Positions 26,591-34,729 of a stretch of DNA of 64,000 nucleotides are shown here, one piece after another. Position numbers and translations under genes: made by a program. The notes beneath the pieces are model-generated. The model saw only the letters and a program-made list of their open reading frames with translations, searched no databases and was not told where the DNA came from. Source of the DNA: an uncultured Clostridium sp. GTDB lineage: Bacteria; Bacillota; Clostridia; TANB77; CAG-508. The number at the start of each line of letters is the position of its first letter. Within the stretch, counting starts at the first letter, position 1. The stretch covers positions 1 to 64,000 of the forward strand of contig CANSOA010000005.1 of the NCBI GenBank assembly GCA_947648495.1. Reading direction: 5' to 3'.

Positions 26591-27239
26591 CTAAAATTCT
26601 CTTTTTAATTGCTTAACTATTCCGACGATTGTTACTGGAATAGTTTTCATTTCATCATAAGTAAATATAATTGGCTCATAGTTTGGATTAAATGGTTGTA
26701 ATAATATACTGTTATCATTCTTTCTACCTTTTTTGATTGTTGCTTCATCCCCATTTACAATTGCAACAACAATATCTCCAGTTTCAAAATCATCTTGCTT
26801 TCTTATAACAACAATATCATCTTCTATTATAAGTGGAGACATACTATCTCCTTTTATTTTTAAGCAAAAGAAATTTGAACCATCTCCAACTAATGAAGTT
26901 TCAACATCAATAGTTCCAATCCAATTTTCTTGTGCTAAATAGTCATAGCCTGCTTTTACAATTCCGCAAGATTGGAAGAGAAACAACAGGATTTCCAAAC
27001 TTATCTGTTTTGGTAGGCTTGTTTTTATCTTCAATTAAATCTGACTTTTCTATGCCAAAATAATTTGCAAGAATTTCTATTTTATCTATTCGTGGGTATT
27101 TATTACCATTGTACCAGTCGGAAAATGTGGAATATTTAAAGCCCAATAAATTGCAAATTTCATTTCTGTCTTTTTTATTTAGTTCCATATAATGCTTTAA
27201 GTTATTGGAAAAAATTTTTTTATTTCCTAAATCGCTCAT
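26591..27239 (-). CDS. CI-like phage repressor (HTH plus S24 peptidase), read through a +1 shift at CGG
   Basis: Keeps the prophage silent and should self-cleave in an SOS response. The N-terminal XRE HTH lies in residues 8-60. The linker L-P-I-L is followed at CGG 26966-26964 (minus) by a +1 step to G-I-V-K-A-G, containing the Ala-Gly cleavage site. The LexA-type serine peptidase follows (G-D-S-M-S-P with the nucleophile Ser; later catalytic Lys region DEATIKKG). The joined length is about 215 residues, normal for the family. In plain frames the HTH half stops after 98 residues and the peptidase half lacks a proper start, so without the +1 reading lysogeny would be lost. Confidence 0.85.
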
Positions 27240-27303
27240 AACCGCCTCCTATAAAGATTATACGCTATAAACATAAAAAAGTCAATAAAAAAATAAAAAA
27301 ATT

Positions 27304-27344
27304 ACGCTTAAAGTATTGACACTACGTTTTAAGCGTGATAATAT
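27304..27344 (+). promoter_or_regulatory. Rightward early promoter with operators
   Basis: TTGACA (27316-27321) with a -10 region near 27337-27344. Half-sites ACGCTT (27304-27309) and AAGCGT (27331-27336) flank the -35 box and enter the spacer. The same dyad recurs complete at 27575-27587. Confidence 0.7.
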
Positions 27345-27373
27345 AAAGACAATCTAATTGAGGAGGTGTGAAA

Positions 27374-27583
27374 ATGACTAATAAACTAACAATGAAAGCA
27401 GCACGAATAAATGCGAATTTAACGCAAGAAGAATTGGCTAAATTAGTGGGTGTTACTAAGGATACGATTGGTAATTGGGAAAGAGGTTTAAGTTTTCCTA
27501 GTATTTCAAAAATTCCTTTACTGGAGAAGGCTTACAATATGAAATATGAAGACATTATTTTTTTACCCATACACAACGCTTAA
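27374..27583 (+). CDS. Cro-like XRE regulator
   Basis: 69 residues, a Cro/C1 helix-turn-helix: L-T-Q-E-E-L-A-K-L-V-G-V-T-K-D-T-I-G-N-W-E-R-G at about 15-40, with a short C-terminal helix. First gene of the rightward operon, divergent from the repressor. ATG 27374 is 7 bp from AGGAGG; an upstream GTG is too close. An operator overlaps its stop codon. Confidence 0.85.
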   Translation: MTNKLTMKAARINANLTQEELAKLVGVTKDTIGNWERGLSFPSISKIPLLEKAYNMKYEDIIFLPIHNA

Positions 27584-27587
27584 AGCG
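27575..27587 (+). promoter_or_regulatory. Operator dyad overlapping the cro stop codon
   Basis: ACGCTT-A-AAGCGT, a complete copy of the half-sites found in the early promoter. Confidence 0.65.
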
Positions 27588-27706
27588 TAATGTCAACAAA
27601 TTTTACCACTTTTTAACAAATGCAAACAAATCAAAACAATCTACAACAAAAAGAAATTAAAAAAAATATTAACAATTAAAATTTAGAGAAAGGAGACTAA
27701 AAACAA

Positions 27707-28468
27707 ATGAGTGATTTAATAACAATTAATAACCAAGATTTAAAAATAAAAGAAATTAATGGACAGAGAGTTGTTACATTTAAAGATATTGATACTGTGC
27801 ATGAGAGAGTAGAAGGAACAGCAAAAAGAAATTTTAATGAAAACAGAGATAAGTTTTTAGAGGGAGTAGATTATTTTGAAATAAAAAAATCTACAAAGAA
27901 CGAAATTCGTACTTTAGAGATTCCCAACAGGGGAATAACTGTTTTAACAGCAAGTGGCTATCTGATGTTAGTAAAATCATTGAATGACGATTTAGCTTGG
28001 AAAATTCAAAGAGAATTAGTAAATAATTATTTTACAGTACAGAAAGTGAAAAGAGAATATCACAAACCAATAGACAGAGCAATAAGACAACATTTTAATA
28101 TAGCAGAAACAATTATTCAAAAAACTGGAGTAAAATCAGGATTAGCCTATGCAGTAGCAATAGGTGAGGCAGAAAAAGAAACAGGTTATTCCTATGACGA
28201 ATATAAGAAGTTGTTACCTAGTGCAGAACATGATATTGGAAGTTTTAATCCAACTCAAATAGGAGAAAAACTGGGTGGAATAAAGGCTCAACAAGTAAAT
28301 AAGATGTTGGAAAAATTAGATTTGCAAGTAAGAAAGGGTAAAAACTGGAGATTGACAGAACAAGGAAAAGAATATGGAGAAGAAAAGCCATTTACAAGGT
28401 TTGGACATTCAGATTACAAGATTTCATGGCATGAAAAAGTTTTAGAATTATTTAGCAAAATTCAATAA
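27707..28468 (+). CDS. ORF6N-domain phage antirepressor-like protein
   Basis: 253 residues. The N-terminal ORF6N domain (about 15-105) has V-V-T-F-K-D-I-D and F-N-E-N-R-D-K-F; the C-terminal half ends in a winged-helix-like G-K-N-W-R-L-T-E-Q-G-K region. Such proteins usually bind DNA or counter repressors early in infection. AAAGGAG precedes the ATG. Last gene before the right inverted repeat. Confidence 0.8.
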   Translation: MSDLITINNQDLKIKEINGQRVVTFKDIDTVHERVEGTAKRNFNENRDKFLEGVDYFEIKKSTKNEIRTLEIPNRGITVLTASGYLMLVKSLNDDLAWKIQRELVNNYFTVQKVKREYHKPIDRAIRQHFNIAETIIQKTGVKSGLAYAVAIGEAEKETGYSYDEYKKLLPSAEHDIGSFNPTQIGEKLGGIKAQQVNKMLEKLDLQVRKGKNWRLTEQGKEYGEEKPFTRFGHSDYKISWHEKVLELFSKIQ

Positions 28469-28469
28469 T

Positions 28470-28487
28470 ATTGCAGTCTAACACACA
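28470..28487 (+). repeat. 18-bp inverted repeat, right copy, flanking the immunity region
   Basis: ATTGCAGTCTAACACACA starts 2 bp after the ORF6N stop codon and is the exact reverse complement of 26282-26299. Confidence 0.85.
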
Positions 28488-28511
28488 GAAAATAAGAAAG
28501 AAGGTGAAAAA

Positions 28512-28770
28512 ATGTTATATACAACAGAACAAATAGCAAAACTGTATAGTTCTTCAGAAAAGACTGTTACACCATATATGATAACACATACTTGGGTCAA
28601 AAATGGACTAAAGCACATAAAGGGAAAAGGCTCACGGATTTTTATATAAGAAAGAATGGGTTGATGAATATTTGGAAAGACAAGCAATTCAAAATGTTAA
28701 AACATTTGATGAAAGTGATGAAAGAAAAAATGGGAGATTTAGGAAAAATACTATGTGTAGAGTTCTTTAG
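28512..28770 (+). CDS. Excisionase-like HTH protein, read through a +1 shift at CGG
   Basis: About 85 residues. It starts M-L-Y-T-T-E-Q-I-A-K-L-Y, an excisionase/MerR-like winged HTH. In the plain frame it stops after 45 residues, just beyond CGG 28635-28637. The +1 reading gives K-G-K-G-S-G-F-L-Y-K-K-E-W-V-D-E-Y-L, the expected wing and helix, and stops at 28768-28770, 16 bp before the next start. AGAAGGTG precedes the ATG. Confidence 0.75.
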
Positions 28771-28786
28771 GAAGGAGGAATAAACC

Positions 28787-28906
28787 ATGAAACAAAAACT
28801 AAGACAAGCATATATAAGAGGAATGCTAGACTTAAGCATGTTTGTATTTGCAGTAGGAAATATAGCGTATATTGGAGTTTATATAGTAGAGAAATATTTT
28901 ATGTGA
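28787..28906 (+). CDS. Small membrane peptide (39 aa)
   Basis: One hydrophobic helix (M-F-V-F-A-V-G-N-I-A-Y-I-G-V-Y-I-V) after a basic N-terminus. AAGGAGG ribosome site. Function unknown. Confidence 0.55.
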   Translation: MKQKLRQAYIRGMLDLSMFVFAVGNIAYIGVYIVEKYFM

Positions 28907-28919
28907 GGAGGAAAGAAGG

Positions 28920-29060
28920 ATGTCATGGATATTTACAATAATTATTTGGATTTTAACATTTATAGCTTTATTAGTAAATAATTTAGAAATAAAAATAGCG
29001 ATTGTAACATTAGAAGTTGCAATATTTATTATTCAGATGATTTATATGTTTTTTAAATAA
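28920..29060 (+). CDS. Small membrane peptide (46 aa)
   Basis: Two hydrophobic stretches, residues 3-19 and 27-45, with GAGGAGGAAAG upstream. Probably an inner-membrane phage peptide of unknown role. Confidence 0.5.
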   Translation: MSWIFTIIIWILTFIALLVNNLEIKIAIVTLEVAIFIIQMIYMFFK

Positions 29061-29078
29061 ATACAAAGGAGGATTGAA

Positions 29079-29336
29079 ATGAAAATAATTTTTGGAATAT
29101 TGTTTTTAGGAAGTTTAGGAAGCACTATATATTTTAAATACAAGTTAAACAAAGCGTATGATTGTATTTGTTATCTTGATAAAGGAAATCCGCTAAATCA
29201 AAGAAATAGAGCATTACTTTTGAGGCTAAGAGATTTAGCAGATGAGTACAATCATGGAAAGAATATCTTTACAGTAATGAGAGAAGTCTCAGAAACAATC
29301 AAAAAAATAGAATTAGACACCCGCAAAAGTAACTAA
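29079..29336 (+). CDS. Small membrane-anchored hypothetical protein
   Basis: 85 residues: an N-terminal hydrophobic helix (3-20), then a soluble helical part rich in Arg and Lys. AGGAGG is present. Early phage operon; no family recognised. Confidence 0.5.
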   Translation: MKIIFGILFLGSLGSTIYFKYKLNKAYDCICYLDKGNPLNQRNRALLLRLRDLADEYNHGKNIFTVMREVSETIKKIELDTRKSN

Positions 29337-29415
29337 TTCTATAAATAAAAATCTTATTAAACGACTTTCTTTAATTTTAACATGAAATAAAAGAAAAGTC
29401 AAGAAGGAGGAAATT

Positions 29416-29601
29416 ATGAAAATAGAAAATATCAAAGATAGTAAATATACGTCAAAAGGAAATTTTACTTTTACAACAAAGGAAGGCGAAGTAATAGAAG
29501 CAAATACGCAAGATGTTTTGGAGATAGCGTATGCATTGTTTGATTGGGCAGGAATGAGTTATACAATATTAGATGAGATAAATGAGAAAGTAGAGGGTTA
29601 G
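29416..29601 (+). CDS. Small hypothetical protein
   Basis: 61 residues with a beta-hairpin-like start (G-N-F-T-F-T-T-K-E-G-E-V-I) and a helix. AAGGAGG site. It precedes the recombination-like gene by 2 bp, so the two are probably cotranslated. Confidence 0.5.
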   Translation: MKIENIKDSKYTSKGNFTFTTKEGEVIEANTQDVLEIAYALFDWAGMSYTILDEINEKVEG

Positions 29602-29603
29602 AA

Positions 29604-30200
29604 ATGGAAGTGAAATATGAAGATATAAAAAAAGCAAATGAAACAATTAATACTACAAATATTAAGGGTAAAGAATATGCGGAAGTAAATCAAAGGATTA
29701 AAGCTTTTAGAATGGTATTTCCGGCTGGAAGAATTGAAACAGCTTTGGTTAGTTGCGAAGATGGAATTTGCATATTTAAGGCGATTGTGGCAACAAATGA
29801 AGGAAATATTTTGGGGACAGGTACGGCTTATGAGAAGGAGAATAGTTCGTTTATTAATAAGACGAGTTATATTGAGAATTGCGAGACGTCGGCGGTTGGA
29901 CGAGCGTTGGGAATGGCAGGATTTGGGATTGATACGTCGGTTGCGAGTGCAGAAGAGGTTGGAAATGCAATTGTAAATCAAAATAAAAAGATTGATGAGG
30001 ATGTTGAAAATGAGTATCAGGTTAGTGATAGGGTGACGGAGGTTGAAAGTAAGACGGTATATAACTTGATGATGAAAAAAGGGCTAAATGTGGAAGAGAA
30101 GTTAAAGAGTAATTATGGAATAACAAATACAAAAGATTTAACAAAAGAGCAGTATGCAAGTATTTTAAAAGCGATAAGTAGTTTGCCAGATAGGGAGTAG
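29604..30200 (+). CDS. Phage single-strand annealing/recombination-like protein
   Basis: 198 residues. The conserved core Y-A-E-V-N-Q-R-I-K-A-F-R ... F-I-N-K-T-S-Y-I-E-N-C-E-T-S-A-V-G-R-A-L-G resembles the Rad52/ERF-type annealing proteins of phages. Its place ahead of the replication initiator and DnaB supports a role in replication or recombination. The family call is tentative. Confidence 0.55.
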   Translation: MEVKYEDIKKANETINTTNIKGKEYAEVNQRIKAFRMVFPAGRIETALVSCEDGICIFKAIVATNEGNILGTGTAYEKENSSFINKTSYIENCETSAVGRALGMAGFGIDTSVASAEEVGNAIVNQNKKIDEDVENEYQVSDRVTEVESKTVYNLMMKKGLNVEEKLKSNYGITNTKDLTKEQYASILKAISSLPDRE

Positions 30201-30202
30201 AG

Positions 30203-30535
30203 ATGGATTTATATGAAGAAATTACGAGATTAATACGATAACTAGATGTATCGGTCAAACAATTAAGGAAAAGTGGTACAGAACGAGCGGAAGCAGAAAA
30301 GCAGTACAAAATAAAATTGAGACAAGAAGCTTTGAAGCTAAGGGCAGAAAAGAATATGGCTGTGACTTTGATTAATCAAATTGTATATGGTGTTCCAGAG
30401 GTGGCACAATTGAGATTTGATAGAGATGTGAAGGAAAGTGTTTATCAGGCAAATTTGGAAGCGATTAATAGCACAAAGTTAAAATTGAGGATTTTAGAAA
30501 ATCAGCTTAATCGAGAATGGGGGCAAGCAAAATGA
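30203..30535 (+). pseudogene. Hypothetical phage protein interrupted by an in-frame TAA
   Basis: From ATG 30203 the reading is M-D-L-Y-E-E-I-T-R-L-I-R, then TAA at 30239-30241. The same frame continues L-D-V-S-V-K-Q-L-R-K-S-G-T-E-R without another stop to 30535, giving a helical 110-residue phage protein. A single change (for example CAA to TAA) explains it. No CGG is involved. A shorter product from a downstream start remains possible. Confidence 0.6.
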
Positions 30536-30723
30536 TAGTGACGGATTTAAAAGATAGTTTTCATCCATATCCAAAAGTATCGGATAAAAGACAGAAAGTA
30601 CCAGCAAAAATAAAAGGTAAAAAACATAAACAAACTAAAGCGACAGAAATATCAAAAAAACATTTAAAAGGCATTTATGGGGCGAACTGGAATATAGAAA
30701 AATTGATTTATAAGAAATACTAG
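30532..30723 (+). CDS. Small basic hypothetical protein
   Basis: 63 residues, very Lys-rich (K-I-K-G-K-K-H-K-Q). Its ATG overlaps the previous stop as ATGA, so it is translationally coupled. Possibly nucleic-acid binding. Confidence 0.5.
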   Translation: MIVTDLKDSFHPYPKVSDKRQKVPAKIKGKKHKQTKATEISKKHLKGIYGANWNIEKLIYKKY

Positions 30724-30738
30724 AGAAAGGAGAAGATA

Positions 30739-31644
30739 ATGAACTACATTAAACAGGTAAACACATTTTATAAATTGTTACCAAATAATCCTTTGAGTTC
30801 AAATGCTCAATGTCTTTATAATTATTTATTGAATAAAAACAATGAGTTAGGTTGGATAAAGGAATTTACGGTTTCTAATATGATAGTTTGTGGTTTTACT
30901 AATTTAAGTAGACAAGCATTAGATAGGGCACGAAATGAGCTCAAGACAAAAGGCTATATTGATTATAAGAAGGGAATATCAAATCAAGCAGGAAAATATC
31001 TGATTGTTGAATTTGTGACACAGGATGTTACACAAAAAAGTTTGAGTGTTGATTTTGTTACACAGGATAATACACAAGATGTTACACAGAGCAATACACA
31101 AGATAATACACAAGGCGGATGCACTGTGAGCACATTAAATAAACAAAACAAAACGAAACTAAATAAGACTAATAATAAATTAAATGAATTTAATTTATAT
31201 AATAATTTCGAGCAGGATGTACAATGTGATTGTGTTAGTGAAAGTACAAAGAAACAATGTCAGCGAAGGTCAAGTTATTGCATAAATGGAAAAAATTATT
31301 GTAACCAGCATAGTAGGGGGATTATTGAAAAATATATTGGAAAAGGCAATGATAGTAAAACTTCAAAATACGGAGAATATGGAAATGTGCAATTTGATGA
31401 AGAACAATATGAAAAGTTGATAAATGAATTTCCAAATGATTATGAGAAACGTATTCAGAGTTTAGATGATTATATTCAGTCTAGTGGAAAGAAATATAAA
31501 GACCATTTAGCGACTATTCGAACATGGGCGAGAAAAGAAGGTTATAAAAAGCCTGAAAAAGTTGAATATAAGGTAATTAATACAGATGAGTTGACAGACG
31601 AAGAATATGAAAATTTACTAAGGGAAAGGAGAAAAGATGTTTGA
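30739..31644 (+). CDS. Phage replication initiator-like protein (winged helix)
   Basis: 301 residues. The N-terminal winged helix (about 1-90: L-S-S-N-A-Q-C-L-Y-N-Y-L-L ... L-S-R-Q-A-L-D-R-A-R) is typical of phage replisome organisers. A low-complexity linker repeats T-Q-D-(V/N)-T-Q (about 95-130), and the end has the D-H-L-A-T-I-R-T-W-A-R-K-E-G helix common in helicase-loading proteins. It overlaps dnaB by 8 bp, so it probably loads that helicase. Confidence 0.7.
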   Translation: MNYIKQVNTFYKLLPNNPLSSNAQCLYNYLLNKNNELGWIKEFTVSNMIVCGFTNLSRQALDRARNELKTKGYIDYKKGISNQAGKYLIVEFVTQDVTQKSLSVDFVTQDNTQDVTQSNTQDNTQGGCTVSTLNKQNKTKLNKTNNKLNEFNLYNNFEQDVQCDCVSESTKKQCQRRSSYCINGKNYCNQHSRGIIEKYIGKGNDSKTSKYGEYGNVQFDEEQYEKLINEFPNDYEKRIQSLDDYIQSSGKKYKDHLATIRTWARKEGYKKPEKVEYKVINTDELTDEEYENLLRERRKDV

Positions 31645-32872
31645 TGAAGAAATTGAAAAAATAGTGCTGTTTTATATGATTTTTAAGCAAGTAGATTTTG
31701 ATGTGGATGCAAATGATTTTGTGAATGAGAGAAATAAAAAAATCATAGTAGCGATTAATGAACTAAAGGTTGAAGAAGAGGAAATATCAATTTTAGGAAT
31801 TGCAGGAAAGATAAAGGGAAATAATACGGCAATTATTCAATATATAGCTGATTTGGGGGAGTATATTTTTGGAATGTCAGAAGATACAGCATATAGAAAG
31901 TTAATTGAATATAGCAAAAAGAGAAAGATTTATGAGTTGATAGAGAGGAGAAAGGCAGATATTCTAAGTGCTGAGAATATGGATAATTTGATTGAAAAGA
32001 TAATAAAGGAGCTGACTGAAATTGAGAAAAGAAGTGAAAAAAGTAGAACGTTTTTAGAGCAAGTAATAAATGCGATGGGAGAGATAGAAAATAATTATAA
32101 TCGAAGGTCGGATTTTTCGTTATATACAGGATTGCTAGATTTGGATAATATTTTATTGGGGTTGCATAAACAGGAGTTGACAATAATAGGTGCAAGACCA
32201 GGAGTAGGTAAGACAACAATGGCTTTGCAGATTGGTGAACATATAGCTAGAAAAGGACTTAATGTAGGAATTATAAGCTTAGAAATGTCTGAAGAGCAGT
32301 TAATTCAGAAAATGATAGCAAGGATAGGACAAGTCAATAGTTATAAATTACGAGCTGGAACATTGGAGGATAGTGATTTTGAAAGAATAGCAAGTATATG
32401 TGGTGATTTAAAAGATTTACCATTTCAAATTATGTCAAAGGTTAGGACGATACAAGAAATTGAAGTAAAAGCGAGGAATTTGAAAAATGAAAAGAAGTTA
32501 GATTTGTTGATTATAGACTATATACAGCTAATTAAAAATGCTAGAAAGTTTAATAATAGAGAGCAAGAAGTGGCAGATATAAGTAGAACATTGAAGTTGT
32601 TGAGTTTAGAGCTGGAAATACCAATTGTTGGATTATGCCAGTTGAACAGAAATGCAACACGAAATGAACCAACATTGGCTGATTTAAGAGAGAGTGGAGC
32701 AATTGAGCAAGATGCTGACAATGTAATATTTTTGTATCAAGAGGAGGGACAGGAAGAGGAAAAAGCACCGACTGTTATTGCGAAAGTTGCAAAACAGCGT
32801 GCAGGAGATGTTGGGAAAATAAAGTTAAGATTTAATAAAGCGAATAGTGAATTTGTTTCATTAATTGGATAG
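31637..32872 (+). CDS. Replicative DNA helicase (DnaB-like)
   Basis: 411 residues. The N-terminal helical domain (1-130) precedes the RecA-like ATPase: Walker A G-A-R-P-G-V-G-K-T-T (about 190), Walker B L-L-I-I-D-Y-I-Q-L-I, and the motif L-R-E-S-G-A-I-E-Q-D-A-D. It unwinds phage DNA at forks. Shorter than host DnaB (about 450) but with the core complete. Confidence 0.92.
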   Translation: MFDEEIEKIVLFYMIFKQVDFDVDANDFVNERNKKIIVAINELKVEEEEISILGIAGKIKGNNTAIIQYIADLGEYIFGMSEDTAYRKLIEYSKKRKIYELIERRKADILSAENMDNLIEKIIKELTEIEKRSEKSRTFLEQVINAMGEIENNYNRRSDFSLYTGLLDLDNILLGLHKQELTIIGARPGVGKTTMALQIGEHIARKGLNVGIISLEMSEEQLIQKMIARIGQVNSYKLRAGTLEDSDFERIASICGDLKDLPFQIMSKVRTIQEIEVKARNLKNEKKLDLLIIDYIQLIKNARKFNNREQEVADISRTLKLLSLELEIPIVGLCQLNRNATRNEPTLADLRESGAIEQDADNVIFLYQEEGQEEEKAPTVIAKVAKQRAGDVGKIKLRFNKANSEFVSLIG

Positions 32873-32879
32873 GAGGATT

Positions 32880-32981
32880 ATGAAAATAATTAAAATGAAG
32901 GATTTTTTGAAGTTGAGTGATAGGCAAAAGGCTAGGGTATGTAAATTGACTGTATTAGGGATTTTAAAGATTGAGAAATAG
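32880..32981 (+). CDS. Short basic peptide (33 aa)
   Basis: M-K-I-I-K-M-K-D-F-L-K-L-S-D, helical and basic, with TAGGAGG upstream and 7 bp after dnaB. Function unknown. Confidence 0.45.
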   Translation: MKIIKMKDFLKLSDRQKARVCKLTVLGILKIEK

Positions 32982-32993
32982 GAGGGATAGAGA

Positions 32994-33332
32994 ATGATAA
33001 CGGTTGAAACACGTTGGGAAAGTTATGAAAAAATAAAACCAAAGATGGCAACAAGATGTATAGAGATATTAGAAGTTTTAGGAAATAAAGAGATGACAGC
33101 AAGAGAAATTAGGGATGCGATAAAAAAGAAAAAAGCTAGTAATGATGAAGATGATGATATTGATATGAATTATGTTAGACCGAGATTGTCGGATTTGTTA
33201 ATAAAACACCATGAAGTAGTAGAATGTGGAGAAAAGAAAGATTTGAAGACGAATGTAAAAGTTGCAATATTTAGAAGAGCAACTGAACAAGAGAAAATGG
33301 AGCTTGACAATATGAAGCATATACGAGGATAG
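32994..33332 (+). CDS. Winged-helix-like hypothetical protein
   Basis: 112 residues. The segment M-T-A-R-E-I-R-D-A-I followed by V-R-P-R-L-S-D-L-L and a beta wing suggests a winged-helix DNA-binding fold. Early region, GGAGGG site. Not recognised further. Confidence 0.5.
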   Translation: MITVETRWESYEKIKPKMATRCIEILEVLGNKEMTAREIRDAIKKKKASNDEDDDIDMNYVRPRLSDLLIKHHEVVECGEKKDLKTNVKVAIFRRATEQEKMELDNMKHIRG

Positions 33333-33346
33333 ATTAGGAGGAAGAA

Positions 33347-33754
33347 ATGAGGTCATTAGAATTGCTAGAAGAATTTAATAAAATACTGATAGAAGCTGAT
33401 AAGCAGTGTAATGCAGTTTCAGAGAGTGTTGGGGAGCAAGATAGAATAAGAAGCGATATGGAACATGATTTGTTGAATGAATATGAAAATATGTCAGCGA
33501 AGGAAAAAAGGGAATTTGCAGATGAGTTTTATGAGTGTTTAGTGGAAAGGCATGAATGTAAGTATAGATTTAGAGAATTGGAGATATTGAAGGATTTATA
33601 TAATGTGTCTAATTTGAAGAATGGATTTAATGAGACGATTAATAAACTTAGAAAGTTAAATCAAGAAATGGAGACGCCGATTTATCATAAGAGGGCGAGG
33701 AAGAATAAGGGAGAGATTATTGTTGTAAAGGGAAGGAAGAAAGAGAATGATTGA
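33347..33754 (+). CDS. Hypothetical helical phage protein
   Basis: 135 residues, mostly charged helix with a basic C-terminus (H-K-R-A-R-K-N-K-G). AGGAGG site. It overlaps the next small gene by 8 bp. No family recognised. Confidence 0.5.
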   Translation: MRSLELLEEFNKILIEADKQCNAVSESVGEQDRIRSDMEHDLLNEYENMSAKEKREFADEFYECLVERHECKYRFRELEILKDLYNVSNLKNGFNETINKLRKLNQEMETPIYHKRARKNKGEIIVVKGRKKEND

Positions 33755-33899
33755 TTTGATAAGTTTGCTGTTGGGAGTGGTAATAGGTTTGGCATGTGGG
33801 ATAGTAATATCAACAATTGGTTTAGAGAATGCGAAGAATAAGTTAAATGAAAGTTATGAAAAATATTTAGAAAAGGAGAGAGGAAATGTTAATAGATAA
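33747..33899 (+). CDS. Small membrane protein (50 aa)
   Basis: An N-terminal hydrophobic helix (residues 4-26, rich in Leu, Val, Gly) and a charged tail. It overlaps both neighbours, so it is translationally coupled. Function unknown. Confidence 0.5.
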   Translation: MIDLISLLLGVVIGLACGIVISTIGLENAKNKLNESYEKYLEKERGNVNR

Positions 33900-34401
33900 G
33901 AATTATAAGAATATGAGAAGATTAGAAAATGGAAATTATTTTGTGGAAGGAGATTTAAAGGTTGATGAAGAGTTGAAGATAGATTTAGATGATTGGTTTG
34001 AGGTAGAAGGAGAAATTATAGTAAAAGAAAAGATTTTATCAAATGTAAGTATTGGAGCAGGAGGCAGGATTAAAGTAGGAGACTGTATTGAAGCAGAAGG
34101 TTGTATAAAAGCAGGAGACTGGATTGAAGCAGAATATTGGATTGAAGCAGGAGACTGTATTGAAGCAGGAAGCAGTATAAAAGCAGGAGGCTGGATTAAA
34201 GCAGGAGGCTATATTAAAGCAGGAAAGGGAATGACAGCAGGGTTATATATTAAAGCAAAGTCATATATAGAAGTAGGTTTAAGAATGTTTGCAGGATTAT
34301 GCAATTGGAGAGAGATAGAGGAAGAAGAGATGATAATTAGTTGTTCAGAATTAAAGAGTGGAGAAGTATGCTATGGAAAATTAAAGATAGAAAAAGAGTA
34401 A
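33886..34401 (+). CDS. Repetitive beta-helix-like phage protein
   Basis: 171 residues. The middle (about 60-135) is built of six-residue units of the type (W/C/Y)-I-(E/K)-A-G-(D/G), about a dozen in a row. This predicts a small left-handed or bactofilin-like beta-helix. The DNA repeats too, so unit number could change by slippage. Such proteins recur in Clostridia phages with no known role. Confidence 0.6.
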   Translation: MLIDKNYKNMRRLENGNYFVEGDLKVDEELKIDLDDWFEVEGEIIVKEKILSNVSIGAGGRIKVGDCIEAEGCIKAGDWIEAEYWIEAGDCIEAGSSIKAGGWIKAGGYIKAGKGMTAGLYIKAKSYIEVGLRMFAGLCNWREIEEEEMIISCSELKSGEVCYGKLKIEKE

Positions 34402-34445
34402 AGAAAATAACAGTAGAAGAACCAGAATTTTACAAGAAATATTAA
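34368..34445 (+). CDS. Possible 25-aa basic peptide
   Basis: It begins M-L-W-K-I-K-D-R-K-R, overlaps the end of the repeat protein in another frame and has GGAGAAG upstream. Weak evidence. Confidence 0.3.
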   Translation: MLWKIKDRKRVKKITVEEPEFYKKY

Positions 34446-34463
34446 AAGAAGGAGAGAAGTAAG

Positions 34464-34694
34464 GTGAGAAAAGAATTAAGAAAAGCATTAATTGATTTTA
34501 TAATAGCGTTATTACTATTTATATTAACAATAATATTAGTAAGAGATTATTTAAAAGACATAGAATACATAAAAGAACTAGAACAAAACAATATAGAGCA
34601 AGCAGAGGAAAAGGAAGTGTATATAAACAGATGTAAAATGTATGAAGATTTATTGGAAGCGAATGGATTGTTGGATGAATGCGAGTGTAGGTAA
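34464..34694 (+). CDS. Small membrane-anchored coiled-coil protein
   Basis: 76 residues: a hydrophobic helix at 9-26, then a charged helix and a C-terminal D-E-C-E-C-R. GTG start with GGAGAG upstream. Function unknown. Confidence 0.5.
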   Translation: MRKELRKALIDFIIALLLFILTIILVRDYLKDIEYIKELEQNNIEQAEEKEVYINRCKMYEDLLEANGLLDECECR

Positions 34695-34729
34695 AGTGAA
34701 GAATAGAAAAAATATAGGAGGAAAAGGAA

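Noticed and set aside
34000..34260. CRISPR-like array suggested by regular short repeats
   Set aside because: The repeats are in-frame codons for a six-residue protein motif, with no unique spacers. No CRISPR array was seen anywhere in the window.
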